Assembly (NCBI RefSeq): GCF_918797505.1 | Contig: NC_092797.1 | Location: 30,951,372 to 31,015,371, forward strand | DNA length: 64,000 nucleotides | Reading direction: 5' to 3' | Source of the DNA: Bemisia tabaci | Taxonomy: Eukaryota > Arthropoda > Insecta > Hemiptera > Aleyrodidae | Part shown: positions 47,901 through 55,305 of the stretch, in pieces | How the letters are laid out: each line of letters begins with the position of its first letter | How positions within the stretch are numbered: position 1 is the stretch's first letter | The notes under the pieces: model-generated | Databases searched by the model: none | The model's input: only the letters and a program-made list of their open reading frames with translations | What the model was told of the DNA's origin: nothing | Program-made: the position numbers and the translations under genes

Positions 47901-50802
47901 TGGTACACGCACGTATATACGGCTGAACTGCTCAAGTTGAAGCCAACACGGTTTGTATGGGCACCATAGGTATGAGTCTTGCCAATTGCATAATACGCTA
48001 TTTTAGAGACCTCAAGTGTCTTCTCCTTAAAATCCTCGGAGACTATCAATTCTGTAGGGACGAGAAGAGCAGGGTGTCTACTAAGACAGGCTGGCCAAAA
48101 ATCAGTACTTTTACGGTACTTTATCAGCACATTCCTAAGAAATTCAGTTTCTCTTCAATAGAAAAATTCAGTACTTTTTCATTACCTCCATTAGACGAAA
48201 TTCGAAAAATTTCAAAAATTTGATTTTCTCGCTCAAATGGCGACAAAAATGATGAAAATTCCGGACCTCCTTTCGGAATTTCCGAACTTTTTCAGTACTT
48301 CCGGACCGCCCTTAAGAAGACGGTGCAGAGACAAGAGACCCTCCACTAGTATCTTGGCCATGGTGGAAGCTTTTACTTTCGGGACTGCAGAATTCTACTG
48401 TTGACTTACCTACATAGTTGATGTTCAACAACGTGTTGGCAGTTTCGTTTTTGGAAGTTTGGGAAACTTGTTTGGCTCATGACGTCACTCGAAGCTCATC
48501 ATTCACCGTGTAGGTAGGTCAACAGCCAAAATTAGGGTGACGACTGTTGCTTCCTTATAATTGTTCATAGGGAATTGTTGAATCTCCGAGAGTAAAAGCT
48601 TCCACATGTCGTCGAGAGGTCAGTGGAGGCTCTCTTGTCTCCGGTGACAGTGTAACGCATACAAAAAAAGATGCGTACCCAGCGCGCTCTAAAACATATT
48701 GCACTTAAAAAGAGGAAAGGATACGATAGAAACTCACCCGTTGGAGAGATGTTGATGCCATCCGTGCTTCGGGTGGTCGAATCGACTTCGATGGCGGATC
48801 GAGCAGCGGGTGCCGAAAAGTGACCCTTAAGATCATCATCGGGCGTCCGATCGCTTTCCGTTCGCTGTCTTGTCACAGATTCTTCGGGCCTCGAACTCGT
48901 GGGCTGTTCAATCGCCGCATTAAACTTCGTCTTCTCGTCCGGCTTTTCCGGACTCCTGGGTATGACCTCGACCTTGTTCTCCCTGAACTGCACCTGCTTC
49001 TTCTTCTTGTTCAGATTCGTGGACTTGGCATCGGCCTGAGCGGCAGAGCCATCCAGAACGATCACCGTTGACTGGTAGGCCGACGGCGGTGGATTCTCGT
49101 GTCTCTCTTGTTCTTGTTCCCTCTCGTGAGAGTGGGTCGAATCTTCAGCGAGAATGCTATTGAAATTGAAGAGATTATTGAAATTGGGCGGTTTCTTCAG
49201 TATGGATTTGATTTCTAAGGAAGTAGACGATGTTAGAGTGTTGTTCTTATTGCTGAAACTGTCATGTTTCAGATCGAAATTGACACGGTTCTTCGGGACG
49301 ATCAGGGTCTCCTGCTGGACTTCAGGGAGTGCGGGAGGAGGCGGAGGAGCCGTCTCCGTCGTTGGGCTCTCGTTTTCGTCACCCTGACCTTTGGTCCTCC
49401 TTGGAGGACGTACGGGAGACAGCCTATCCTTGCTCGGGTACCGATCCCTTTCAACTTCATGACTATTTTGGTACTCACTCTTCACGGACGAAGCTGCGTC
49501 CTGACTGTCTCGATGTCTTCCTCTAACGGGGGAAACCTTCCGACTATTCCTATGACCGAACGATTCCAATCCTTGGTCGTGATATCCGTTCCTGGAGGAT
49601 GAGATTGCCTCTTGACTACTGGAGTACCCATTTTTAACGGGGGTCTCCTGATTGGTCGAGTACCCGTTCCTGACGGGCGACAGCCTCTCTTGGCTCGAAT
49701 GGTACCCATTCTTAACGGGGTCTTGATACCCGTTGAAACAAACCGTCTCGTACGAATCGGTGGTGTGGTCCGACTCGTAGACGAACTCGTCGATCCGATC
49801 GTGGACGGGGTCGATCCGCGGCTTACTCTCGTCGAAGACGTTGATTCTTTGGCCGGCAATTTTAACGCCTAAAGGACTAGATTTCTTCGCTTCGTCGCTC
49901 GAAGGTTTGCGGTTGAGGATACTATTGATGAGTTTGTTTTTGTTCAAAGTCGAGGTGAGGGTATTGAATTTGGAAGCGGGTCTATTCCGACTCGAATCGT
50001 TGCCTTTGTCGTTTTTCAGTCTTATGAGCTCGTAGGCGTTAACACTACAATCTAAGATTGACCTGCGGCCACCTCCATTGAGGATCTGGTTCTCCTTCTC
50101 CTTCTGTTTTACGTAGTCCTCGAAGCGGTTTGAAATCTCGTCCGGGGACGGGCACCGGTTCCCTTTGATGAGCGTCTCCTCTTCCTTCCGTTTCCGGCGG
50201 CTTGGGGGACTACTGCTCTTGGCCCTGGACTTCTTGGACTTTTCGAGGGGCTTCTCGTTGGGCGGGGACTGCAAGCGACACCGGCGCATGACCGAGTAGG
50301 GGTCCTCGAAGAAGTCGACGTCGTAGCGGAAGATGGGGTTCCGACTGGGGGCTTGCTTGGGGATCCGGACGGAGTAGAACTGGTCGGCGGAGCGGGTCTT
50401 TTTGGCGGGCTCCGGCTGGAACTTGATGCGCTGGCCCTTGCACTTGGAGCACGTGGCTTTCTTGCTCCTGGTGTTGCGGCCCGAGTCCGGGCAGGTGCAG
50501 AGGTTGGCGGGCAGGAAGAAGGGGGGCGGGGGCCGGTCGTTGATGAGGAGTTTGGGCCGCGGCCGGTGCCCGGGCGTCCCCCGCTCGGCCACGGTCAAGT
50601 TGAGCCACGTCTCCGCGTACTTCATGGATTTGAAGAGAGCGCTCCCTCCGCCCACGCCGCCGCCTCCGCAGTAGTCGGCCCCCGAGAGAGGCGACAGTGC
50701 CGAGAGAGGCGGCATCGCTGATAGGTAGTTGTCCGACTGCATTATCGTCGGGGCCATCCTGTCCTCGAGCTCCTCTTTCACATGGCTCTCCTTCCCAAAT
50801 TT
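16277..50802 (-). CDS. large RhoGEF (DH-PH), Gef64C-like, 5' end not found
   Basis: Eleven exons join with matching phases into 5070 nt (1689 aa plus stop): 50802-48738, 31833-30236, 27984-27815, 24468-24105, 22450-22328, 21718-21581, 20984-20880, 20351-20199, 19508-19389, 18657-18556 and 16408-16277 (TAA). Order in the protein: a long disordered region (1-1221), a cysteine pair (1264-1290), a DH domain (about 1298-1486), a PH-like region (about 1522-1646) and a basic tail. A DH domain catalyses GDP release from Rho-family GTPases, so the protein probably controls actin at the membrane. The domain order and a long N-terminus suggest relatives of fly Gef64C, but I could not confirm that. The first exon found begins at an acceptor (TTTTTTCCAG), so upstream coding or leader exons should exist; alternatively translation starts at an internal ATG of that exon (MAPTIMQSD). 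Confidence 0.9.
16990..18326. mobile_element. 1.34-kb near-perfect palindromic element in RhoGEF intron 10
   Basis: Two arms of about 660 bases are almost exact reverse complements, meeting near 17655-17675. The outer ends, AAGAGCCGTATGCAA, are flanked by TA on both sides, which fits a Tc1/mariner-like target. The arms carry GCGCGCGAAAATCGGTCGGC and a TTTTGGGGGGGCGCTAG-like run. Mirror copies of a 91-codon frame occur in both arms but look like chance. The arms are so similar that the element is probably young or kept alike by gene conversion. A rearranged fragment occurs at 45880-45990. Confidence 0.88.
21581..24468 (-). CDS. RhoGEF exons 4-6: DH (Dbl homology) domain
   Basis: Exons 24105-24468, 22328-22450 and 21581-21718 encode the catalytic DH helical bundle. 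Conserved region 1 is EIIAEIVETEEKYGRDLHII and conserved region 3 is VPVQRVTKYPLLL, ending in the helix HKIELHLEHMN. The usual Lys before PVQR (as in FLIKPVQR of many DH proteins) is Val here. The other hallmark residues, QR, KYPLLL and the CR1 Glu, are present, so exchange activity is expected. Exon 4 starts with FAPLVCRKC, the second half of the cysteine pair. The 1.65-kb intron after exon 4 holds a repeat that ends 45 bases from the donor. Confidence 0.93.
22807..23005. mobile_element. CACTGAAAA-ended MITE, GC-rich interior
   Basis: A 199-base palindrome-like element in RhoGEF intron 4. The ends are CACTGAAAAAA and its near complement; the interior is an imperfect inverted repeat around CCGAAAGTTCCGG and GTTCCGGGCTC. 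A related copy is at 53720-53866. Confidence 0.75.
23478..24060. repeat. CAGTAC/CGGAC-rich dispersed repeat next to the DH exon
   Basis: Begins near CAGGGTTTCTACTGAAAC and ends in ATGTAGACACCCTG, so the outer ends are inverted. The interior repeats CAGTACTTTTTCAGTACCTC-like phrases and AATTTCTCGCTCAAATTG in two partly tandem halves. Related copies lie at 36216-36720 and 48070-48322. It stops 45 bases short of the exon 24105-24468 donor. Confidence 0.75.
25227..25302. repeat. GGCGCC hairpin MITE
   Basis: A 76-base hairpin with arms GGCGCCTACAAACCTAAC and its complement, and an inner pair GGATACTTCA/TGAAGTATCC. A second copy is at 46003-46076. Both are preceded by CGATACGCGCATT. Confidence 0.8.
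25809..26039. mobile_element. MITE with CACGGAAAAA-type ends and TA target
   Basis: A 231-base element with inverted ends of about 80 bases, including TTAACAATTTTGT and GATGTTTCAATGTA or their complements. It is flanked by TA on both sides, which fits Tc1/mariner-type insertion. Non-coding. Confidence 0.7.
26657..26906. repeat. 250-base palindromic element
   Basis: Ends TTGAAATT and AATTTCAA, with imperfect complementary arms of about 110 bases sharing TAGACAAAG, ATCCTATTGGT and AATAGACTGACTAAC-like blocks. It lies in RhoGEF intron 3; no coding capacity. Confidence 0.7.
27815..27984 (-). CDS. RhoGEF exon 3: SGVGSE linker and first half of the cysteine pair
   Basis: A 170-nt exon, phase 0 in and phase 2 out, between acceptor TCAATTTTAG and donor CAG|GTAAGC. 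It encodes VRKSCAEIERNDSGVGSE and then HICEDCDQPVETQV. Together with the start of exon 4 it gives CX2C-X19-CX2C (residues 1264, 1267, 1287 and 1290), a spacing suited to a zinc knuckle. This frame is chosen because it is the only one that keeps phase with exons 2 and 4; another open frame with a methionine at 27941 is out of phase. Confidence 0.88.
29100..29395 (+). repeat. polypyrimidine (CT-rich) low-complexity tract
   Basis: Almost 300 bases of C and T on the plus strand, with runs of CTTCCTC and TTTTCTTCC. Long open frames through it are Ser/Phe/Leu-rich artefacts. It lies in RhoGEF intron 2. Confidence 0.85.
29485..29895. mobile_element. inverted-repeat element, ATGGAGATGTTGCATGT ends
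   Basis: Left end ATGGAGATGTTGCATG and the right-end complement bracket inner inverted blocks (AAATCGCAAATTCC, CTTTTACATAAG and GGGAGCAAATA). About 410 bases, non-coding. A single left end recurs at 29006-29063, on the other side of the CT tract. Confidence 0.7.
30236..31833 (-). CDS. RhoGEF exon 2: proline-rich, acidic disordered region
   Basis: A 1598-nt exon (residues 689-1221) read from an acceptor (GATCTGTTGCAG) to donor AAG|GTAATG. It completes the split Asp codon left by exon 1. It has an eight-proline run (about 776-783), followed by SPPKPPPR and later PPPLPLSPPPP, which are SH3-, WW- or EVH1-type ligands, and acidic patches (EESEEEVEDEKE). It is GC-rich and strikingly different from the AT-rich introns. 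The frame stays open 40 codons further upstream to a methionine at 31954, so a shorter isoform starting there is possible. Confidence 0.9.
31992..32306. repeat. palindrome with three TATCGATA sites
   Basis: Nested inverted repeats share GTGCTTTGCGAT, AAGAATCGAT and GGTGTTCG blocks. TATCGATA occurs at 32124-32131, 32172-32179 and 32243-32250, and TATCGATT or TATCGATG variants lie nearby. TATCGATA is the DRE bound by DREF in insect housekeeping promoters. The palindrome ends about 40 bases upstream (on the minus strand) of the in-frame ATG at 31954. It could be a promoter, or just a transposon that happens to carry such sites. Confidence 0.6.
32307..33300. other. intronic DNA, no gene
   Basis: Part of the 16.9-kb RhoGEF intron. 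Apart from the dispersed repeat at 32660-32910 I see nothing. Confidence 0.5.
32660..32910 (+). repeat. dispersed repeat, copy 1
   Basis: Shares AACGTTTCAAAATCTCTGAT, then ATTGAATAAA..., ACATGAGCGG(A/G)GATTT and TTTTTCG(A/C)CTTT in the same order with 47130-47335; a partial third copy of the first block is at 53905-53935. Non-coding. Confidence 0.6.
33301..34298. mobile_element. CTGCCGTGC family element, copy 1 (998 bases)
   Basis: Terminal inverted repeats of about 55 bases beginning CTGCCGTGCTAAGGA, flanked by a perfect 4-base duplication, AGTT (33297-33300 and 34299-34302). The interior is largely a tandem array (33777-34240). No coding sequence. Confidence 0.88.
33777..34240 (+). repeat. 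tandem array, 3 units of about 154 bases
   Basis: Units start at 33777, 33931 and 34086 with ATTAGACCGCCAAATTTG, then GATCCCTAAAAGCGTTAGAA, then several CCCTGATTTT phrases and a block ending CATTCTAGACACCATGG. It forms the core of the 998-base element. Confidence 0.85.
34649..35079. mobile_element. AAGCGAATTTTCGCG-ended element
   Basis: About 430 bases bounded by inverted repeats of about 30 bases (AAGCGAATTTTCGCGATCGA and complement). The interior also carries ATGATATTCGA in both orientations near the left end. No coding sequence. Confidence 0.75.
35143..35370. mobile_element. CACTGGAAA MITE family, copy 1
   Basis: A 228-base palindromic MITE: CACTGGAAAAAA end, ACACATTAGATCTAGAGTCC, GACTCTTAAAAACAT and CTTGATTCAATC blocks, then the same in reverse, ending GGGGAAAA-complement and CCAGTG. 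It lies in the large RhoGEF intron. Confidence 0.88.
35417..35535. repeat. short hairpin MITE, AAATTAGTGTA ends
   Basis: A 119-base element whose ends, AAATTAGTGTAAAACC and complement, and inner CTTTTTCTTACC arms pair. A left-end copy at 35079-35130 is interrupted by the CACTGGAAA MITE at 35143. Confidence 0.65.
35558..35787. mobile_element. CACTGGAAA MITE family, copy 2
   Basis: A 230-base copy with a slightly altered left end (CACTAGAAA) and a TTGGAGCTAG variant where the other copies have a TTAGATCTAG-like block. The palindromic interior is preserved. Confidence 0.85.
36109..36878. mobile_element. CTGCCGTGC family element, copy 2, with tandem left ends
   Basis: Left end CCGCCGTGCTAAGGA and right end complement TGCGGCAG, flanked by CATA and CACA (3 of 4 match). 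The left-end segment AAACGACGTATG...TTGCCAAATTTCTTATGA is repeated three times in tandem (about 36118, 36264 and 36412; about 147 bases each), with CGGAAAT... phrases of the CAGTAC family between them. Confidence 0.75.
36879..38758. other. intronic DNA, no gene
   Basis: AT-rich, no long open frame, no clear inverted repeat. Part of the large RhoGEF intron. Confidence 0.5.
38759..39164. mobile_element. CACTGAAAAA-ended MITE with GGTAATTTTACC repeats
   Basis: About 406 bases from CACTGAAAAAAAATTCTC to its complement. The interior is made of many short palindromes (GGTAATTTTACC, TTTTACCAAG), so it should fold into multiple hairpins. Non-coding. Confidence 0.8.
39951..40178. mobile_element. CACTGGAAA MITE family, copy 3, with target duplication
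   Basis: A 228-base copy flanked by an exact 7-base duplication, TTTAATG (39944-39950 and 40179-40185). This is the best-preserved insertion site of the family in the window. Confidence 0.9.
40315..40543. mobile_element. CACTGGAAA MITE family, copy 4
   Basis: A 229-base copy with the usual inverted interior. TA lies on both sides but no longer duplication is clear. Confidence 0.85.
40954..42024. other. intronic DNA, no gene
   Basis: No structure noted other than an A run near 41409-41424. Part of the large RhoGEF intron. Confidence 0.45.
42025..42276. mobile_element. CTGCCGTGC family element, copy 3 (252-base MITE)
   Basis: The shortest clean copy: inverted ends CTGCCGTGCTAAGGAAGAAC, flanked by a perfect 4-base duplication TAAT (42021-42024 and 42277-42280). 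Inverted arms extend about 100 bases, with TTGCCAAAGTTCC-type and AAATATTC-type blocks. Confidence 0.9.
42473..42973 (+). repeat. tandem duplication, 2 units of about 259 bases
   Basis: Both units start AGTCAATTAGAGAGG and continue with CATGAAAT, ACTGCGAATTTTGATGTTT-like, AACGGAGTTAT and TTTCCAAATTT blocks. A third unit begins near 42974 but soon diverges. Non-coding. Confidence 0.8.
43420..43648. mobile_element. CACTGGAAA MITE family, copy 5
   Basis: A 229-base copy with ends CACTGGAAAAA and TTCCAATG (the last arm carries one change from CCAGTG). Interior as in the other copies. Confidence 0.85.
43649..45879. other. intronic DNA, no gene
   Basis: No repeat family or reading frame of note. 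Part of the large RhoGEF intron. Confidence 0.45.
45880..46080. repeat. chimeric repeat: palindrome fragment plus GGCGCC hairpin
   Basis: 45890-45990 matches the palindrome at 16990-18326 but joins two parts that are separate there: the GCGCGCGAAAATCGGTCGGC block and the GAGCAAAATGCATTATTAGG block. The GGCGCC hairpin (46003-46076) follows directly. Confidence 0.65.
47130..47335 (+). repeat. dispersed repeat, copy 2
   Basis: Second copy of the repeat at 32660-32910: AACGTTTGAAAATCTCTGAT, ATTGAATAAA, ACATGAGCGGGGATTT and ATTTTTCGACTTT in the same order. Confidence 0.6.
48070..48322 (+). repeat. CAGTAC/CGGAC-rich dispersed repeat, second copy
   Basis: Starts AGGGTGTCTACTAAGACAGG, includes GGCCAAAAATCAGTACTTTT and ends at TTCCGGACCGCCCTTAA. 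It matches one half of 23478-24060. It sits 400 bases beyond the donor of the big RhoGEF exon. Confidence 0.7.
48738..50802 (-). CDS. RhoGEF exon 1 of those found: basic, low-complexity N-terminal region
   Basis: A 2065-nt exon (residues 1-688) from acceptor CTCCTTTTTTCCAG to donor ACGG|GTGAGT; the single leftover G makes GAT (Asp) with exon 2. It contains a glycine-rich run, a cysteine cluster (C102, C104, C118, C121; CXC-X13-CX2C), a basic stretch resembling a nuclear localisation signal (SRRKRKEEE, about 201-209) and five NGY-centred repeats at about 357-407. No catalytic domain is seen. The extension of the open frame past 50802 and past 48738 is intronic read-through. Confidence 0.88.
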
Positions 50803-51201
50803 CTGGAAAAAAGGAGAAGAAAGAATATTAGCAACGGTCAAATTACACTCCAGGATATGGCAGCAATATACACAGTTAGCACAAAATTTAGAAAATAAAA
50901 TTCTCTGACATTTCCCTAATATAAAGGAATGCCGGATGGTTAAAAAGACATAAATAGAAATGTGTTGCGGGCAACATTTGTTGTTCGAAACGTCAAACCC
51001 ATTCTAAAAAGTAAATAAAGATGACCTAACAATTTCTCTCTGACACTTTCGTCATTTCCCCTGACATTTTCGTCATTTTCCCTGACTTTTTAAAATTCCC
51101 TGACATTTCCCGGTTTTCTCTGACTGTGGCAAAGCTGAATATATATCGGACACACTATCTAGTATGATCGATTAGAATGATGCTGATATTTTGCTGATAA
51201 C

Positions 51202-51786
51202 TATTTGTAGGGTCGGAGTCAGCCTCAGTGGTGTAGTGGTCAAGGCAGTTTGCTGCCAACATTGAGGTCTCGGGTTCAATCCCCGGAGGTGACTGATATT
51301 TGAGGACACTCAAATATCAGTCATCGTGACTGTGGATGACTATGCCACTCCAATACCCTGACCCTTCGAGGTTACAGGGTACGGGAGGGACATAGTCACC
51401 CAGTAAGTAATCCGTCTGCACTGTTCGACTGGGTTGTGAAAAATCGGTAATCACTCGTAGTGTGCGCGACTGCCAGCGCTACCTATCAGTGTAGATTGCA
51501 ACAACACAGTCCAACTCGGTGGAGGCATGGCCGTGCTCCGAAAGTCCGTGCTCTGCAGTGTCTGCCACAGTCTTTGATAAGACCTTCCATTGGCTATCAG
51601 ACGGCCGCTGAGCCTTGCGGGAATATAGATGATACTCAATGTGTCAATAGTACGAAGATATGTTAAGGAGTACGGTCCAACTTCGGGGTGCACGACGGTA
51701 GTTGCCGGTTGCCTTGGCCCCTTGAGGGCGCCTCGCCGGCCAGCCCGGCCTTACTTACTTACTTACTTACTTATTTGTAGGGTCGG
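51202..51786 (+). mobile_element. tRNA-derived SINE with 15-bp target duplication
   Basis: The body (51217-51771) begins with a tRNA-like head (about 51218-51293) that has an A-box-like TGGTGTAGTGG and a B-box-like GGTTCAATCCC in a C-rich stem. After a unique middle it ends in a (CTTA)n tail. The exact 15-base duplication TATTTGTAGGGTCGG lies at 51202-51216 and 51772-51786. This is the signature of LINE-driven retroposition. At 555 bases the body is long for a SINE. The perfect duplication suggests a recent insertion. Confidence 0.92.
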
Positions 51787-52921
51787 TGTATAAGAGCCAT
51801 TGCTGGTACTTCCAAATTAGTAGATAATTTTACAAGAGTCAAAATTCACTCGATATGATGACAAAAGATGGTGGACGAGAAATTTTGTCATCATATGATG
51901 TGTTAATGTTTAAAATTAAGTCTTTGTAATATATGGGTCAAAATGTTTGAGGCACATCCGACCTGAATTCACGTACCCTTCATTTTATACCTCTCAAGAA
52001 GATCGTGTGTTTCAGTAACGGACAAGGTAAGGGTGAGAGATGGGGAGAAAAGAGGGAAAATAAAAAAAATTGAGAGAGGAAGAGGAAAGGGAAGGAAAAA
52101 GATAAAAAGGAGTAAAAGAAAAAGAAGGAGATGATGAAGAAAAAGAGGGGTAAGATATGGCGGGAGGAGGAGAAGAAGGATAAATAAAACAGTAATTCGC
52201 CCCATAAAGGTGTACATCTTGAAATTCATAAGTATGTCAAGGTCTTATTGAAAATTTCAGGATATTGACTGAGAGTTCCGAGGGAATGAGCTCCAGGACA
52301 GTATTGTAATTTATTATTTGCTTTAATTAAAGGGTAACTTTTCAAAAACCGGACACAAGAAAGGCTTCGTCCGGTTAGTTCCTCGAATCCTCCACACAAA
52401 GACGACCCATTTAAGTGTCCATTGACAGTGATGGCGCAATTATCAGAGGGGGTTTTCGCATTTTAAGCAACTTGCACTCGAGTATTATGTGGGTCCGCTC
52501 CATCTTCCTCGACGCCCCAATTCTCCCGCGTGCGGTAGCAGCGGAATAAGGCTCACGATTGCAATTTGTCAAAGATGATTATACCCTCGTCCTGACATCG
52601 AAGAAAAATCAATTTGCGAGGACCGGATTTCAGAGAGAAAAAACTCGCCTCGAACGTTACGAAGAAAGCCTCCGTCGAATTCAGGTCGGAATACATTTTT
52701 TTTAGTACTCGTTAGTTAAATTACGAGAGGCTAATTAGGTCGGCCGGGGAAATTATACAATGGGCTCGTTGCTTAATTTCCTGCATCATCGGGGCCGATT
52801 GAGGTGTCGGCATCGACATCTTTGATTTATGGCGAATCGAATATCGGCTAAGGGATACATTAACCTGAAAAGTGATTGTCTTCGCGCTCCGCTCATGGCA
52901 CGAGGAAGTGAGAGAGGTGCG
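51787..52921. other. non-coding DNA
   Basis: Contains an A/G-rich tract at about 52030-52190, whose minus-strand frames are Leu/Phe-rich artefacts. Otherwise nothing was recognised. Confidence 0.45.
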
Positions 52922-53419
52922 CGGCCGTGCTAAGGAAGAACGCCGTATGATCCTTCATACTTTGCCATATTTCCTTCGATAAAAACAGAATATACTCGTA
53001 AATGTTTTTTCCCCCCAAAATTTTCAGTCAATTTAATACGCAATTTAATCTAAAACAGGGAGTCTAGTTTCTTCCATTTGGGAGAGTCCCAATGAAATCC
53101 TGATTTTTGGCGGAGAAACTTTAGCTTCACAAAAATAGCTCGATAAAAAAAAATTCGTTCGGACGGCCGACTTTTCTCAAATCCTGATTTTACGACCGAT
53201 TTTTCCTCAAATCCTGATGAAATCGGGATTAAATCCTGATTGACCTCAAATCCATGATAGAATCGGAAAAATCGGGAGAATCCTGATGCTAGTCACCCTG
53301 TAAAATATTTGAAAACTTCGAGGAGAAATATGCTTAAATTGCGTCAAAAATACATGTTTTATCAAGGAAAATTTGGCAACTCTCGAATGTTCATACGGCG
53401 TTCTTCCTCAGCACGACAG
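52922..53419. mobile_element. CTGCCGTGC family element, copy 4
   Basis: About 498 bases with ends CGGCCGTGCTAAGGAAGAAC and GCACGACAG, flanked by TGCG and CGCG (3 of 4 match). The subterminal TTTGGCAACTCTCGAATG arm is well kept. Confidence 0.8.
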
Positions 53420-53719
53420 CGCGGGAGTCGTAAAAAAGAATTAGGAGTCGGAGAGAGATAAAAAGAATTGATTCGAAGACGATAGGATTGTTGCAAGCGA
53501 GCGTCGTCGTAGCAATGCAGGGCGCCGCGCCGTTTGTATGAGTGCGCGTTTTCACCGGCGGCTGCAGCGATGCGTTTTTGCAGCCCACGATTCGAGTGCG
53601 ATAAAAAGAAGACAAATTATTGTGCGTAAGGAAGACGAGCAAATCCTCGGCGTGCCCACTGTTGCCAAATTATAGCGTGAAATCTGCAATGCTTTTTCTA
53701 CAGATACGACTCGCCGCTA

Positions 53720-53866
53720 CACTGAAAACAAAAGCATCGGGCTACATGGACATACCGTTCGTTCCGGGCGTAGCACCGAGAATTTTTGGTCTCTGAGCCT
53801 GGAACGCGGATGCTATGTCTATATGGCCCGTAAGTACAGCTTCCATAGCCGGAGCTTTTTTTCAGT
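53720..53866. mobile_element. CACTGAAAA-ended MITE, second copy
   Basis: A 147-base relative of 22807-23005: same end, CACTGAAAA, and shared GTTCCGGGC, ATGCTATGTCTATA-like and GTACAGCTTCCATAGCCGGA-like blocks. Confidence 0.7.
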
Positions 53867-55008
53867 TTAATAAAACTATGATTAAAGTCGAAAAATGCGT
53901 ACCTCCTATTGTAACGTAGCAAATCTCTGATCATATTTTATTTCTTTTAAAACAGTAACTGAACAGTTTTTCTTGAAAAGTTCATACATTGTCCTCACTT
54001 ACTACCAAGAATCTAAATACATCTCTTTTAATATTGGAAAAATGAATTTGGAGTTGGGATGGAAGTCATTTATTCCCATTATGGAAATGTCATTTTCTGA
54101 CCGGCGGAAATATTTCGAATCAATTCGAAAAGCTCTGATTGGGAACTGAAAATCAATGAAACTCGCGTGCTACCAGGAAAAGGTGTGACACAATTGTAAT
54201 GACTTCCACGCAGTCTCAATTGCATAACCGCCAAAATGAAGGAGCACTCAACCTTGCACTTGTGTGTTATGCGAGGAGAGTTGAGGAAATAACTATGCTC
54301 AGGCAATGTGACGATTTTTTGGCTAAGCTCACGATCTGAGAAGTGAGAACACTATTATAGACGTTTTGCTGTTCATGACTTCCCGATGGAGGTGCTACGG
54401 CGGAACGAGCATCCAGTAACTTGCGTTCCCTTCTCTTTAATTTTTTCATACTTTACGACGTTTCATTTCTCATTTTCAATGAGCACTGACATGTCCATTT
54501 TATTTTTATTTTCAAAGTTATAATAATAGGGAACGGCGTCTCATCTTTAAAATTACATGAGAGGCTAAAAGAGGACCTAATCCAATGGTAAGTACATATC
54601 TATGTCTAATGTGCAAAACCAATTATCTCCAATTATTCTGGCGTTTGCGACGTAACAGATTTCCTGTCATACTTTATTTTTTCTTTGGAAAATAAGACAA
54701 CGTAATTTTGTGAGAGCTTCCTAGATTTTTCTTCCCTATTAGCAGAATATTCCGTGTTTTTAAGCAATTAAGTTAGCCTGTTTCCCCTCGACTAAAGAAA
54801 CTAAGAGCTGAAATTTTGAAACGCCGCGATGAAGGTACGTGGAATCACATTTTGATCATCGATACACTCAGTTTTCACTAAATCGGCAACACCGAAATAG
54901 CTTCGGTTGCGGGTAAAAAACTAACGAAAGAAACTTGCAGAATTGCACACGTTTCAAAATTAGCAACGCAAAGGTGTTAGGCGACGATTATGGAGGAGAG
55001 ATGAAGTA
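53867..55008. other. non-coding DNA
   Basis: No gene recognised. The AACGTAGCAAATCTCTGAT block at 53912-53930 is a partial copy of a dispersed repeat. Confidence 0.4.
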
Positions 55009-55261
55009 GCTATCATTGTCGGGACTTAGCGTCGTCTACGGACCGCACTGTCGGGACTCCCTATCATTGTCGGGACCTCACTCGGGTCCCGACAGTGTTT
55101 TCAGGCAAAATCCATGAGTAAAATGTCGAAATACAGGGAAATTACGTATGACGTTGAAGAGTAGCTTCCTCCCATCTCTGAAATTATGTTTACTTAGATC
55201 CTAACTTAAACAACTCTCATCAAATTCACAATTTTAAGGGAGTCCCGATAATGATGGTAGC
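55009..55261. repeat. element with repeated TGTCGGGAC motifs
   Basis: Bounded by inverted ends (GCTATCATTGTCGGGACT and a diverged complement). TGTCGGGAC occurs at 55017-55025, 55049-55057 and 55068-55076, inverted at 55086-55094, with one-mismatch copies at 55242-55250 (inverted) and 55297-55305. Confidence 0.6.
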
Positions 55262-55305
55262 AAGACGATTTTCTCTCCAACTGAAATTGTAATCATTGTC
55301 GGAAC

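Noticed and set aside
48565..48737. Extension of the RhoGEF exon 1 frame past its donor
   Set aside because: It runs through a perfect GTGAGT donor into hydrophobic read-through and does not connect to exon 2.
51218..51293. Possible tRNA gene
   Set aside because: It has A- and B-box-like sites but no convincing anticodon arm, and it heads a retroposed unit with a target duplication and tail. It is a SINE head.
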